A DNA stretch of 64,000 nucleotides, taken from the NCBI GenBank assembly GCA_024229115.1, contig JAAEST010000114.1, positions 1 through 64,000 on the forward strand, written 5' to 3'. The number at the start of each line of letters is the position of its first letter. Positions within the stretch are counted from its first letter, which is position 1. Below are positions 36,026 through 45,456 of the stretch, piece by piece. The notes beneath the pieces were generated by a model, which saw nothing but the letters and a program-made list of their open reading frames with translations, searched no databases and was not told where the DNA came from. A program made the translations under genes and the position numbers. The DNA comes from Oligoflexia bacterium (GTDB lineage: Bacteria > Bdellovibrionota > Bacteriovoracia > Bacteriovoracales > Bacteriovoracaceae).

Positions 36026-36738
36026 GGATTTAATTTATTGAAAATCTGAACCTTGTATTGGGTAACTCCCGTATTACAAGGTCTATTCTCCGCCCTCTCT
36101 TTAATGAAGCCACGAAGATCTGAATTTGGCGAATCATAACCAGTAAAAACTTGCATACGATCAACTAAATATGGATAGAATTTCGAATCCGAACGAGTAC
36201 TAAATTCTGTTAACTGAATCCAATATTTATTTCCAGCTTCATAGAAAGAAATTTGACTACGATTATTTCCAATCGTTCTTGTGTTTGAAACTGAAGTTTG
36301 AGTTGAATCAAGAATGACATCACAGAATGGTTTTAATCGAGAATCATTCGCTCCCACAATTTTTTCAAAATGTATTTGATTCGAGCGTGAGTTTGACTGA
36401 AATTTGAAATCCCACTCTCCTAAGTTTTTAAAAGTTGATTCCGCTTCCCTTTCTACTTTTGCCCCTGCACAACCCATCTCTCTTAAACCAAAAGAAGCTC
36501 TCAGTGAATCAGAGATCGCTGATCTCATACGAGATTCTTTATCTCTTAGCGAGTCACAAATTTCCTTAGCAAGAGTGAAGTTCTCCCCTTCAATTTGAGT
36601 TGGTGCTGGCATTTGCTGATTCCAGCCTTTAAATGCTGGTGGATTTTTTCGTTTATCTTCTTCATTTGGCTTGAAGATTTCTCCGCATCCTGCAGATAAA
36701 ATAGAAGTAAGGAGTACTACTGTTGGGAATAACTTCAT
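36022..36738 (-). CDS. Putative lipoprotein, unknown
   Basis: 238 aa. Lipobox LSAGC places the acylated Cys at residue 18. Four further Cys occur in the mature part (residues about 61, 89, 138 and 219), probably as disulfides. Otherwise it is Ser/Asn/Arg-rich beta-type sequence with no recognised family. AAGGAAG lies about 6 bases before ATG. It would be anchored in the inner or outer membrane, facing the periplasm. Confidence 0.65.
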   Translation of the reverse strand: MKLFPTVVLLTSILSAGCGEIFKPNEEDKRKNPPAFKGWNQQMPAPTQIEGENFTLAKEICDSLRDKESRMRSAISDSLRASFGLREMGCAGAKVEREAESTFKNLGEWDFKFQSNSRSNQIHFEKIVGANDSRLKPFCDVILDSTQTSVSNTRTIGNNRSQISFYEAGNKYWIQLTEFSTRSDSKFYPYLVDRMQVFTGYDSPNSDLRGFIKERAENRPCNTGVTQYKVQIFNKLNP

Positions 36739-36800
36739 TTATTCTTCCTTGAAAATTAACTGATAACTAAATTTTAGGAAAAAAAATATGAAATGGAAAA

Positions 36801-37241
36801 TTAAAAGTCGCCCCAGTCACATTGGAGACAAGTCACTCCAATTGATCGCCACATTTTAACCACGCTTAAGCGATCTTCAAGAACAAAAAGTGTTTTATGG
36901 GTAGGGGCAATTTGGTTGAGATAGATATCTTTCTTTACCTCAGAATCCTCTCGACGATCACTTTCGGCCCTCATAAAAAGTTGATGAAATGGTACTTGAT
37001 GATCTTTCATCCACTTTTCAGTTTCTTGGCGAAAGTCATCAGTTCTTCCCGTTAGGAGAATAATTTCATAATCATCTTGATGAAATTTCTTAATGATCTC
37101 AAGACACCAATGATTTAACTTATCGTGAATCATATTTAGATTGAAGTTCTTCCAATCTTTAGGTTCAGACTGAACGAAGTGGACACGATGATCAACATCG
37201 GCCAGTGTTCCATCAATATCGACAATGATTGCTTCTTTCAT
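36801..37241 (-). CDS. HAD-family phosphatase, polynucleotide-kinase-3'-phosphatase-like
   Basis: 146 aa. HAD motif I is DIDGTLAD with the nucleophile and acid/base Asp. Motif II is LLTGRTD, followed by a Lys in the EVKKDIY segment, and motif IV is the FVLEDRLSVVKMWR stretch. The order and the FVxEDRxxVVxMWR end match the phosphatase domain of T4 PseT (polynucleotide kinase). A 3'-phosphatase or nucleotidase role is likely; there is no kinase domain. It is third in a minus-strand run with the PPC protein and the LplT-PlsC fusion, 18 bases after the former. Confidence 0.8.
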   Translation of the reverse strand: MKEAIIVDIDGTLADVDHRVHFVQSEPKDWKNFNLNMIHDKLNHWCLEIIKKFHQDDYEIILLTGRTDDFRQETEKWMKDHQVPFHQLFMRAESDRREDSEVKKDIYLNQIAPTHKTLFVLEDRLSVVKMWRSIGVTCLQCDWGDF

Positions 37242-37259
37242 TTTTGTAGTTTTAAACCA

Positions 37260-37697
37260 TTAGTTATGTGGGATTTGGCACATGCTAAGAAGATTAAGCC
37301 CAATTCCTTCATCCATTTTTCTTTCAATTTCAAAAGGTAGTGCCCTCAATTCAATTTCAACTGTTACCGCACAATCAGCATTGAAGAGATGTCCTCCTTT
37401 AACACTAAAGTCCTCACAGCCCATAGATGTATGGATATGATAAAAAGGCTTTCCATCTAATAAAGAAAGGTTCCCTACTAAGGAAAGTAACTCATACTCT
37501 CCTGAAAATGTTTTTCTATCATAGTGTTTTGATTCAAGATGATAAAATCCAAGCTCTACATTCTTAATTGCTCCAATACCATTGATATGAGCACAGGTAA
37601 GACCTTCAGCTTTAGCGACTTCTTCAAGGCTCTTAAAAATATTTTCATCTTTTATTAGTCTGATAAAGAAAGTATTTCCATCTTTTAAATATTCCAT
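37260..37697 (-). CDS. PPC (DUF296) domain protein
   Basis: 145 aa, a single PPC/PCC domain. GIGAIKNVELGFYHLESKHY and HIHTSMGCEDFSVKGGHLF carry the three His that cluster in this trimeric fold (metal or small-molecule site). In plants the domain is fused to AT-hooks. In bacteria it stands alone and its role is unknown. The start ATG directly follows the stop of the LplT-PlsC gene (TAAATG), so the two are coupled. Confidence 0.85.
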   Translation of the reverse strand: MEYLKDGNTFFIRLIKDENIFKSLEEVAKAEGLTCAHINGIGAIKNVELGFYHLESKHYDRKTFSGEYELLSLVGNLSLLDGKPFYHIHTSMGCEDFSVKGGHLFNADCAVTVEIELRALPFEIERKMDEGIGLNLLSMCQIPHN

Positions 37698-39623
37698 TTA
37701 TGAAGCTCCAGGATTTTCTTCTAAGTTAGAATCAATTTTGGCACCAGGTTCAACAGTATAGTGATCCACGTGTTGCCTAATCCATTTCTGTGCTTCTAAA
37801 GGATCGTAGTCATCAGCACTAATGGCCTGAGAAAAAGTGAGTGTCACTTTTCTCTTTAATGGATTCATTCGAGGGATTTTTAAAATTACTCTGCCACCAA
37901 AGAAAGAATAAATAGATCCCCAAAGACCGTCAATCGCACAAAGATAAATAGGGATTGGTTTATTCTTAATTATTTTTTGGATACCTGGTTGAAACTTTCT
38001 CATTTCACCATCACGAGTAATCCAACCTTCAGGAAAGATTCCTAAAATGGCTCCTTCATCAATTCTTTCGTAAATTTGTTCGAACGCTTGCTTTAAAACT
38101 TCTTCACTTTCTTTTCTGGTAGCGATAGGAACAAGCTTCGCCTGACGAAACCAAAAAGGTCCTGTAGGTAGATAATAATAGGCCCAATCAATCACAAAAT
38201 TTATGGGTCTTTTCACGGCTCCCATTAAGAAGACCCAATCAATAAAACTAACATGATTAGAGGCTATGATGATTGATCCATTCTCTGGAATATTTTCTAA
38301 TCCCTTCACTTCAACTTTATAGAAGAGTTTTGAAATAAGCATCATCCAAATTCTCAATGTATTCTCACTGTGAAAAGCATAGAGATAGAAGGCCACTACG
38401 AGATTTAAAATCCCGACAACTAAGAAGATGGCCGGTATTCCAAGGTTTTTAAGAAGCATGACAATGATCGCCGAAGAAACCATGAAAAGAGCATTCCAGA
38501 TATTATTCCCAGCAATTGTTCTGGCCAATTCCTTACGATCAGCAATCTCTTGAATATAACTCATTTGAGGAACAATATAACCTCCCCCAAAAGCACTCAC
38601 CATAAAGAGATCAAAGATTGCTCTCCAACTTCCAGGCCATGAGAAAAATTCGGCAAGACCAAAAAGCTCTGTTCCATAGGCAGGAGCTTGCCAACTAGAT
38701 CCTGTCCAATACATATCAAAGAGGAATACAGACATCCCTAGAGCTGAGATAGGAACAACACCAATTTCTACTTTCTTATCACTGATTCTTTCCGTAATAA
38801 AACTTCCAAAGCCCATTCCAATTGTGAATGTTGCCAAGAATACCGTCGCAACAATAGAAGCCCCATTCATCACAAGCTTCACCATATTTGGAAGAAGTGA
38901 AAGAATTGCGGCACCTACAAACCAGAACCAACTAATGCCAAGTACTGTAGTAAAGACTTGTCTGTTTTTCATCGTAAGACGAAGAATCTGCCAAGTAGGT
39001 TTGATAAAGGTGTAATCAACACTAATTTCTCTATTAGGTTCACTTGCCTTCATCATAAACTGACTAAAAATAAGTCCTATTAAACTAAAGCCAGTAAGCA
39101 TGAGCGTTAGAGCAAAAGCGTACTGATCAATATCAACAACTAGACCACCAAGGATAGTTCCTCCTAAGATGGCAAGGAATGTTCCTGCAGAAACAAAAGC
39201 GGTAGCACCAACGATTTTTTCTTTGGCAACAAGGCTTGGAATCACTCCATACTTGAGTGGTCCGAAAAAAGCAGATTGAGTCCCCATTAAAAAGAGAACA
39301 AAAACTAGTACTCCATAGCTATCAAAATAAAAACCAATACTGGCGATGATCATGATGATCAACTCAGTTACTTTGGTTGTTTTAATAACGAGACTTTTTT
39401 CAAAGCGGTCAGCAATTTGTCCTGCCGTTGCACTAAAAATAAAGAATGGAAGTATAAAGATACCACCGATTGCTGGTACTAAAAGCTCAGGGCCCATGCC
39501 TAGAACTTTGATTGTTTTATATGTGATTAACATGACCAACGCATTTTTAAAGACGTTGTCAGTTAATGCTCCTAGAAATTGGGTCCAAAATAATGGCCAA
39601 AACTTACGATCGCGAAGTAGCAC
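37698..39623 (-). CDS. LplT-like MFS transporter fused to PlsC-type acyltransferase
   Basis: 641 aa starting at GTG 39623 with AAGGAAGGG upstream. Residues 1-420 are a 12-span MFS transporter of the lysophospholipid transporter (LplT) type (FLGALTDNVFKNALV start). Residues about 430-620 are a glycerolipid acyltransferase: NHVSFIDW (NHx4D), the FPEGWITRDG motif and a downstream PIYLCAIDGLW. The fusion would flip lysophospholipid inwards and re-acylate it. The acyl-ACP/AMP ligase found in LplT-Aas fusions is missing, so it must take acyl-ACP or acyl-CoA directly. Confidence 0.9.
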   Translation of the reverse strand: MLLRDRKFWPLFWTQFLGALTDNVFKNALVMLITYKTIKVLGMGPELLVPAIGGIFILPFFIFSATAGQIADRFEKSLVIKTTKVTELIIMIIASIGFYFDSYGVLVFVLFLMGTQSAFFGPLKYGVIPSLVAKEKIVGATAFVSAGTFLAILGGTILGGLVVDIDQYAFALTLMLTGFSLIGLIFSQFMMKASEPNREISVDYTFIKPTWQILRLTMKNRQVFTTVLGISWFWFVGAAILSLLPNMVKLVMNGASIVATVFLATFTIGMGFGSFITERISDKKVEIGVVPISALGMSVFLFDMYWTGSSWQAPAYGTELFGLAEFFSWPGSWRAIFDLFMVSAFGGGYIVPQMSYIQEIADRKELARTIAGNNIWNALFMVSSAIIVMLLKNLGIPAIFLVVGILNLVVAFYLYAFHSENTLRIWMMLISKLFYKVEVKGLENIPENGSIIIASNHVSFIDWVFLMGAVKRPINFVIDWAYYYLPTGPFWFRQAKLVPIATRKESEEVLKQAFEQIYERIDEGAILGIFPEGWITRDGEMRKFQPGIQKIIKNKPIPIYLCAIDGLWGSIYSFFGGRVILKIPRMNPLKRKVTLTFSQAISADDYDPLEAQKWIRQHVDHYTVEPGAKIDSNLEENPGAS

Positions 39624-39643
39624 AATCCCTTCCTTGGAAAAAT

Positions 39644-39684
39644 AAAAAAAGCCTTGAATAAAATGTTACCACTCTATTCAAGGC
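39644..39684 (-). terminator. Terminator of the 162-aa secreted protein gene
   Basis: GCCTTGAATA (39651-39660) and TATTCAAGGC (39675-39684) form a perfect 10-bp stem with a 14-nt loop. On the minus strand it is followed by seven Ts. It lies between the stop at 39722 and the LplT-PlsC start. Confidence 0.85.
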
Positions 39685-39721
39685 CCTATCAAATTATAGT
39701 ATTTGAACTTCTAATATCCGA

Positions 39722-40210
39722 CTATTTTACTGTTACTTTTTTAATTCCTACTGTTTTTCCAAAAACTGTCTTTACTCTGAAATCAAGCATTGAGATCTTA
39801 TCTCCATTATAGAAAGCTGCCCAAGTTGTTCCATCGAAATCTACTGAGATTTCCATGTCCTTACGGCTACCAGTGATTCCATTTGATAGATAATCTACAG
39901 TGAAATGCCCACCTCTATCTTTTTCAAAGTCATTACTTCTTAGGATAATTACTTTGTGATCACCAGACTGCTTTAAAATAGCACCTTTATTGATATTGTT
40001 GATATTAAATGCTTCCCACTCTTTTAAAGCTCGGTCATACATTTTTAGACCAACAGCTTGATCATCATCATCTGTTTCAAGGTACAGATCATACACCTTA
40101 TTATCGTCATTGTTTGTTACTGCAAAAATTTTAGTTTGTGCTGCGTATGCTTGAGTCACCAGTAATTGAATTCCAAGCAACATCGTAAGCCAAATTAAAA
40201 GTTTCTTCAT
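39722..40210 (-). CDS. Small secreted protein, unknown
   Basis: 162 aa from ATG 40210, which has GGAGGG 6 bases upstream (a TTG four codons earlier would overlap the SD). A signal peptide is cut after AYA (about residue 24). The mature part is Asp-rich (TDDDDQ) and beta-like, with VTNNDDNKVYDLYLETD near the start. No family was recognised. It has its own terminator and a divergent neighbour (grxB). Confidence 0.65.
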   Translation of the reverse strand: MKKLLIWLTMLLGIQLLVTQAYAAQTKIFAVTNNDDNKVYDLYLETDDDDQAVGLKMYDRALKEWEAFNINNINKGAILKQSGDHKVIILRSNDFEKDRGGHFTVDYLSNGITGSRKDMEISVDFDGTTWAAFYNGDKISMLDFRVKTVFGKTVGIKKVTVK

Positions 40211-40386
40211 AATTCCCTCCAATCATTTCGATAACGACAATCTAGCTTGTCAGAAGCTAAAAGCCCCGAAAAAATGTAACTTTTACATGCCTAGCTAAGT
40301 CTATGATTTTCTTAGTGTCAAAGTGGAACCAATCTGTCAGAACAGTCGTTCTTGTCTTATTGAAATTTGGAGAATAACATCACGAT

Positions 40387-41058
40387 ATGATTGAACTTTA
40401 CCACTACATCCATTGTCCTTTTTGTCTGCGCGTTAGAATGGCCTTCGGTCTTCTCGGCATTTCTTACAAGTCCTTACCAACACCTTACAATGAAGAGAAA
40501 AAGCTCATTGAAATGACAGGTGTAAAGATGCTTCCTATTGTGAAGTGGGAGAATGGGACATTTAATAATGAGAGCTTAGATATCATTAAGACGGTAGATA
40601 AAGATAATGTGCTTAGATCAGACCTTATAGAAAATGAGGAAACTTTAAAAGAAGTTAATGATCTTCTTTCAAGATTAGGTTCTCCAATTCACAACCTAGT
40701 GATGCCTTATTGGATCTACACACAAGAGTTTGATAATGAGTCGCGAGAATATTTTCAGACCAAGAAAGAGAAGAAGCGTGGACCTTTCAAAGACTTAATG
40801 AAAAGAAAGAAAGAATTTCTTAAAGAACTTTCTAAAGAGTTATTTAGTTTTCAAAACTATCTCGCTCCTTTTTATAAGTCTGAAACGATTACGATTAAAG
40901 ATATTATGATCGCTTCTCATTTATGGGGAATGTATGTTCTTCCAGAATTTCAATTTCCAGCTAAGATTCATGAATATCTAATGAGAGTGAAGCAAGCGAC
41001 AAACTTTGAATATCATGAAGATTTCTTTTGTGATGATGATATTAGAAAGTTCTCGTAG
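40387..41058 (+). CDS. grxB: Glutaredoxin 2 (GST-fold)
   Basis: 223 aa, matching the usual 215-aa length. The N-terminal thioredoxin-like domain has the redox motif C10-P-F-C13 followed by LRVRMAFGLLGI. The MLPIV cis-Pro and ESLDI (GST-type) segments follow. The C-terminal half is the all-helical GST domain. It reduces protein disulfides or glutathionylated proteins in the cytoplasm. A weak SD (TTTGGAG) lies about 14 bases upstream. Confidence 0.9.
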   Translation: MIELYHYIHCPFCLRVRMAFGLLGISYKSLPTPYNEEKKLIEMTGVKMLPIVKWENGTFNNESLDIIKTVDKDNVLRSDLIENEETLKEVNDLLSRLGSPIHNLVMPYWIYTQEFDNESREYFQTKKEKKRGPFKDLMKRKKEFLKELSKELFSFQNYLAPFYKSETITIKDIMIASHLWGMYVLPEFQFPAKIHEYLMRVKQATNFEYHEDFFCDDDIRKFS

Positions 41059-41061
41059 CCA

Positions 41062-41943
41062 CTAGAATAATAGAAACTTCATCCCAAGCATAAAAGAAAT
41101 AAACGCTCCGATAAGATATCGGCTTGGAAACTTCTTATGATAGAAGCATTCAAAGATGCTCGCAAAGATTGTTCCTGTGATAGCAATTCCAGATAAAGAA
41201 CCTAAGTGCGCTAACTTAAGAGCATTCAAATAAAAAGTAAGAGAAAGAAATGTTCCTAATAGTGACCCTAGGATGACAAAACCTTTATCCCTCTTACTTA
41301 AGTCTTTAAACTTCTGAATCAAGTTTAAAGGCTTAAAGAACTTTGTGATAATCACAAAGAGAAAGATGGCACCGACACAGCGAATAGCATTTCCCTCCAT
41401 TGGGCTAAAGCTTGGATTTGAATCAAAAACAGAACGCGTAATAATAATTCCAAAAGCGTCGAGCCCCATTCCTAATAAAGCAAAGAGACTTCCTTTTAAG
41501 TTCCAAGATCTTTCCTGTTTGAACTTTTCTAAACTAAAAATAAAGAGGCAGATAATAAAGAAGGCTATCGCCCAAAACTTTGAAGTATCAATTGTTTGGT
41601 TAAAGAGATAATAACCGGCTGTACTTAGAATTAATGGCTGAAAGCCAAAGATCATGAGAGTTCTTCCAGGCCCAAGATCAGAAAAGGCCTTGAGAAGAAA
41701 AATATCTCCTCCTCCAAGCGCCACAAATCCAGAGATTAAGAGAAGACTATAATTCTTCATACTTAATGTGACGTGATCAACGAAGAATAAGCAATAGATC
41801 GTAAAGCAAATGAGAGCGATAGATGCCTTCGCCCAATTCATCCACATGCTTCCAATTGTTCGGGAATAATGAGCAAAGAATTGACTGCCTAAAGCAAAAC
41901 ACAGGTTTGCACTAAGTGCGAGAACAACGACAGATAATTCCAT
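41062..41943 (-). CDS. DMT-superfamily (EamA-like) transporter
   Basis: 293 aa with about ten membrane spans and the internal duplication of EamA proteins. The first repeat opens with VLALSANLCFALGSQFFA and the second with SLFALLGMGLDAFGIIITRSVF. The end of each repeat has the GSLLGTFLSL-type glycine motifs. The substrate is unknown. Its stop is 3 bases from the end of grxB (convergent), and it is 14 bases after the response-regulator gene on its own strand. Confidence 0.85.
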   Translation of the reverse strand: MELSVVVLALSANLCFALGSQFFAHYSRTIGSMWMNWAKASIALICFTIYCLFFVDHVTLSMKNYSLLLISGFVALGGGDIFLLKAFSDLGPGRTLMIFGFQPLILSTAGYYLFNQTIDTSKFWAIAFFIICLFIFSLEKFKQERSWNLKGSLFALLGMGLDAFGIIITRSVFDSNPSFSPMEGNAIRCVGAIFLFVIITKFFKPLNLIQKFKDLSKRDKGFVILGSLLGTFLSLTFYLNALKLAHLGSLSGIAITGTIFASIFECFYHKKFPSRYLIGAFISFMLGMKFLLF

Positions 41944-41957
41944 TAATGAGGCTCAAT

Positions 41958-42320
41958 TTAAGACTTAACAGTTTCTTCAACCATGTTCACAACTTCTTCA
42001 AGATCAAAAGGCTTAAAGATCACAGCATTGATCCCTAATCCACTTAACTCTTGTGAAGTATAGTCAGAAAATCCTGTTACTAAGAAAATAGGTACTTCGC
42101 TTCCGGTACTTTTGATGTTTTTAACAAGCTCAACACCATCACCACCAGGCATACGAATATCTGAAACCACGCAATCAACATGGTTACTATTAAAAATATC
42201 AAGGGCTTCTTTTCCATTAGAAGCTTCTAAAACTTTAAAGCCACATTCTTCAAACTCATCTCTAAAGAGTTCTAAAATATCAGCTTCATCGTCTACACAT
42301 AATATTACTTTCTCAGACAT
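41958..42320 (-). CDS. Single-domain response regulator (CheY-like)
   Basis: 120 aa receiver only. D10/D11 bind Mg2+, D54 (VVSDIRMP) is the phosphorylation site, T82/G83 (LVTGFS) is the signalling Thr, and the KPFD lysine is near residue 103. There is no output domain, so it acts by protein contact or passes phosphate. SD AGGAATG precedes ATG. No kinase is adjacent; the hybrid kinase at 52864 is the only one in the window. Confidence 0.9.
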   Translation of the reverse strand: MSEKVILCVDDEADILELFRDEFEECGFKVLEASNGKEALDIFNSNHVDCVVSDIRMPGGDGVELVKNIKSTGSEVPIFLVTGFSDYTSQELSGLGINAVIFKPFDLEEVVNMVEETVKS

Positions 42321-42415
42321 TTCATTCCTAAGGTACGCATTTCACCTGTAATATCCTCTAATTATACAACTAAGTTCATTTATTCCAAGTATTTAATTAG
42401 AAAATAGGTAAAATT

Positions 42416-43804
42416 TTATTGTGATAGCTCAATAAGTCGAATCACAATATCTCTGAGAACTACCCCTTCTCTGGCCCATCTTTGTGCTAGTTTTTCTACT
42501 TGTACCGGTAGAGGTCCTTTACCATCCCAGTTCTTGAGCAGTTTGCTCAATTGGGCAGAGACTGACATCTGCGGAAATGATCCTGGCATTGGCCTCCAGA
42601 GAAAGTCTGGATGAAGTTGTTCATGCCACTCGCCACCAATTACATTTCCCTTACCGTCGACCTCAAGATCGTAGTCATACATGGCCGATACATGAGAGTC
42701 CCAAGCTTCTGAATCTTTGTCTCGAGGAACTGGATGATTCTCTACAGAGTAATCGATCTCCATTTTGACTCCGACAAGATACTTAGCTGCACTTGAGCGA
42801 TATTCATTATAAGGATCCTTATAATCATCTTTTAAAATTCTCACATCCTTCCAATTACTCGACTCTTTCCCAGTAATCAGATGATAGTACTTGTAGCGAT
42901 AAGCAAAAACTGGTTGATTCCAAACTTCATAATCATAAGTTGCATCGATAACGAAACTTTCTTTAGAACCTGAAATTAAATTGAGAGTCACAAGGTGAAA
43001 CGATCCAGGGTTCACATCAAAACATTCTGGACTAATGATTCTTCCATCATTCCCTTCAGGTCTTTTCTTATTACAACGTTGACCCATGAATAGAGTTTGA
43101 TAACGGCTATTAGACCAAACATAACTAGAAAGGCCTTTGATGTCTGCAGGGAATACTTTAATTTTCCCTTTGCTTTGTCCAAGGTCTAAAACAAATGAAT
43201 TCTTAGGTCTCGCTTCCATAAAGCTTGCTGGAGCCCACCCATGACAAATTCCCATCCAAGTTTCAACTTCACCATTTCGTTCGTAATATCCTCGACCTTG
43301 CTCCCACATTGACTTAGTTAATGTCCCTCTTTCTAATCCTAAGAGAAGATCATATTTTTCACTTGGAGAAATAAGAAGAGACTCATCTAAACTTTTTGTA
43401 AAATCAAATTCTTTAAGTGGATAGGCCTTGGAATACTCGAAGTAATCAATCCAACTATCTTTATAAGCAAACATTGGATCGGCATAACGGTTTCCAAGAA
43501 TTCCTTTATAGATTGGCCAGTAATCATCAGACCAAGGTTTCTTTTCTAGCTCTCCACTTGTCCATGAAAGTTGATCAATAGCATTCAAATTATTTTTATA
43601 ATTACCAGTATTAAGAAGAAGTCCCGGATCATTGAAGCGGTTATAACCTTCTTTATAATCACTTCTTTCGTGTTTCTTATAAAAAGGAGAACGCGAAAGA
43701 ATCTCCTCTCTCACCTTCATTTTATGTGTGAGAATCCCTGGAAGTGCGGCTTGAATATTTAATAGACTTAAATTTAATAAAAGTATGCTTAGTGTGATTT
43801 TCAT
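42416..43804 (-). CDS. Secreted elicitor-type transglutaminase-like protein
   Basis: 462 aa with a signal peptide (residues 1-20). MWEQGRGYYERNGEVETWMGICHGWAPAS matches the transglutaminase-elicitor family (GP42 of Phytophthora, also in some bacteria), whose positions are about 167-195. C187 is the candidate nucleophile, H270 (NPGSFHLVTL) the His and D287 or D291 (IDATYDYEVW) the Asp of the catalytic triad. The reaction would cross-link Gln and Lys side chains or modify Gln outside the cell. GAGGG precedes ATG. It may act on own or prey envelope proteins. Confidence 0.8.
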   Translation of the reverse strand: MKITLSILLLNLSLLNIQAALPGILTHKMKVREEILSRSPFYKKHERSDYKEGYNRFNDPGLLLNTGNYKNNLNAIDQLSWTSGELEKKPWSDDYWPIYKGILGNRYADPMFAYKDSWIDYFEYSKAYPLKEFDFTKSLDESLLISPSEKYDLLLGLERGTLTKSMWEQGRGYYERNGEVETWMGICHGWAPASFMEARPKNSFVLDLGQSKGKIKVFPADIKGLSSYVWSNSRYQTLFMGQRCNKKRPEGNDGRIISPECFDVNPGSFHLVTLNLISGSKESFVIDATYDYEVWNQPVFAYRYKYYHLITGKESSNWKDVRILKDDYKDPYNEYRSSAAKYLVGVKMEIDYSVENHPVPRDKDSEAWDSHVSAMYDYDLEVDGKGNVIGGEWHEQLHPDFLWRPMPGSFPQMSVSAQLSKLLKNWDGKGPLPVQVEKLAQRWAREGVVLRDIVIRLIELSQ

Positions 43805-44006
43805 AGTGCCCTCATGCGAAAATAATCACCTTATTAGTATCAAAAATTGAGCAAAGCTAAAGCTGACTAGATATGTTTAATTGATGATATTTATCAGCTA
43901 TTTCAGGAATTATTTGCCACTGCGCGCAAAAAGCATCCCTTACTTTGATAATCCCGGCCCTCCTTCCCGATAAATAAAGCAAGTAGAAATTTACCAAGGA
44001 TGAAAT

Positions 44007-44825
44007 ATGAATAAGCTCATTATGCTTTTTGCTTTGCTTTTAAACTTTCAGGTTATGGCCCTAGAGTTTGAAAGAGTTGATATCGATAATCTTAATCTTA
44101 GTTTTGATGGCCGCTCAGGTTCTGCCAACTTAACTGCGGGACACTATAAAACATCAAAGTTTGCTTTTGCTCTTGGAGCTTCTGAAGCTTACATGGCAAA
44201 AGAGTCAAACCTTCTTCACTTACAATATCAAAGTCTCGATTTTCATTTAGACCTTGAACAAGGTGGTCTATTAGACTCACTAGGAAAAGTTGATGTTGAT
44301 GGTCTTTCACTAGAACTTATCCCTGGACAGAAACTTGCTCTTTTCTCAAATAGAATTTCTGCTGAGATTGGTGATGGTGTTCAAGACTTCAATAATATTT
44401 CTGTTGAATGTGCCAATAGATCTCGCTCTCAGCTCTACACTGATTATTTACTTCCATGTTTAACATTAGGAAGAGTGACACTTCCTGAATTAAAACTTGA
44501 TAGTCTAAGCTCTTTCACTGTGGCGAAGGCCTTAGAAACAGAGGAAGAAAACTCAGTTCAAGGAATTGATAAAATTGAAAATATTAAATTAAATATTATC
44601 AACAATCGTTACATGCTCACTTTTAAGGCCAAGTTTATTTTTAAATTAAAAATTACGGCCAGTGGTGGAGCTAACTTTAATAGCGAGACGAGTGAATTAA
44701 CTCTAAGTTTAGAAAAAGCTAAAGCAGGTATCTTTAGTGTTCGTTCTAAAATATTAAAGGAAATTAAAAAAGCAAAAATCAAAAACGTAAGAGTTGAAGG
44801 GCGTAATATTATTATTAAGCTCTAA
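44007..44825 (+). CDS. Secreted lipid-binding-like protein, unknown
   Basis: 272 aa with a short signal peptide (cut near VMA/LEF, residue 18). The mature protein is amphipathic beta-type, with repeated DIDNLNLSFDGRSG-like strands, and ends with a basic helix and VRVEGRNIIIKL, which recalls DUF2993/LmeA-like and other TULIP-type lipid-binding proteins. That is a suggestion only. AAGGATG precedes ATG. It overlaps the convergent phosphatase stop by 11 bases. Confidence 0.55.
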   Translation: MNKLIMLFALLLNFQVMALEFERVDIDNLNLSFDGRSGSANLTAGHYKTSKFAFALGASEAYMAKESNLLHLQYQSLDFHLDLEQGGLLDSLGKVDVDGLSLELIPGQKLALFSNRISAEIGDGVQDFNNISVECANRSRSQLYTDYLLPCLTLGRVTLPELKLDSLSSFTVAKALETEEENSVQGIDKIENIKLNIINNRYMLTFKAKFIFKLKITASGGANFNSETSELTLSLEKAKAGIFSVRSKILKEIKKAKIKNVRVEGRNIIIKL

Positions 44826-45456
44826 TCACAACTTTTGCGTAGGCCTTAAGTGCTTTTACTTGAATGATCTTATTCTCTTCATAGATAAAAGCACTTAATG
44901 ATCCTCCATAGCAACATCTGGAATCTAAACAAATAACCTTCTCATTTGAAAAGAGTCCTAGACTGGCCCAGTGTCCAAAGATAACTTTCTTATTCCCTTT
45001 ATAAAAATCAAACCACGCTCGATCATCAATCTCTCTTACAAAGAGTAAGAAATCATCTTCTGTTTCTTCTAATGTCTTTTGGGGATGGAGACCACCATGA
45101 ACAGCAATCCAATCTTCTTCTTCAATATATCGAGGTTGTCTTCTTAAAAAGTTCAACCACTCATCTAAGTCTTCATTTTTATCAGCGAGGATTCTCTCTT
45201 TCAAAGAATTAAAGCCCGGTGATTCTGACCTATTCTGTTCACAGTATTTAATAAACCCATATTCATGATTTCCTAGAATCATTTCAATATGATGATCGCG
45301 CACATACTTCAAAGCTTCATAGGACTTAGGACCTTTATTAATAATATCCCCAAGAATGATTAGCCTATCATTTTGTGAATTATAGTTAAGCTTTTCAAGC
45401 ATCAGCTTAAACTCATCAAAGCATCCATGAATGTCGCCGATAAAAATTGTCCTCAT
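44815..45456 (-). CDS. ApaH/PrpE-like calcineurin-type metallophosphatase
   Basis: 213 aa. The phosphoesterase motifs are in order: GDIHGC (7-12), LGDIINKGP, GNHE, HGG and the GHWA segment. The pattern is that of ApaH/PP1-like bacterial phosphatases, which cleave diadenosine tetraphosphate or remove phosphate from proteins or NAD-capped RNA ends. It is shorter than ApaH of E. coli (280 aa). There is no signal peptide, so it acts in the cytoplasm. Confidence 0.85.
   Translation of the reverse strand: MRTIFIGDIHGCFDEFKLMLEKLNYNSQNDRLIILGDIINKGPKSYEALKYVRDHHIEMILGNHEYGFIKYCEQNRSESPGFNSLKERILADKNEDLDEWLNFLRRQPRYIEEEDWIAVHGGLHPQKTLEETEDDFLLFVREIDDRAWFDFYKGNKKVIFGHWASLGLFSNEKVICLDSRCCYGGSLSAFIYEENKIIQVKALKAYAKVVIRA

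Noticed and set aside
35794-36033. A 79-codon plus-strand frame in the gap before the 238-aa lipoprotein gene
   Set aside because: It has no SD and no recognisable structure, and the shorter frame overlapping it has a complete membrane helix, which is the better candidate.
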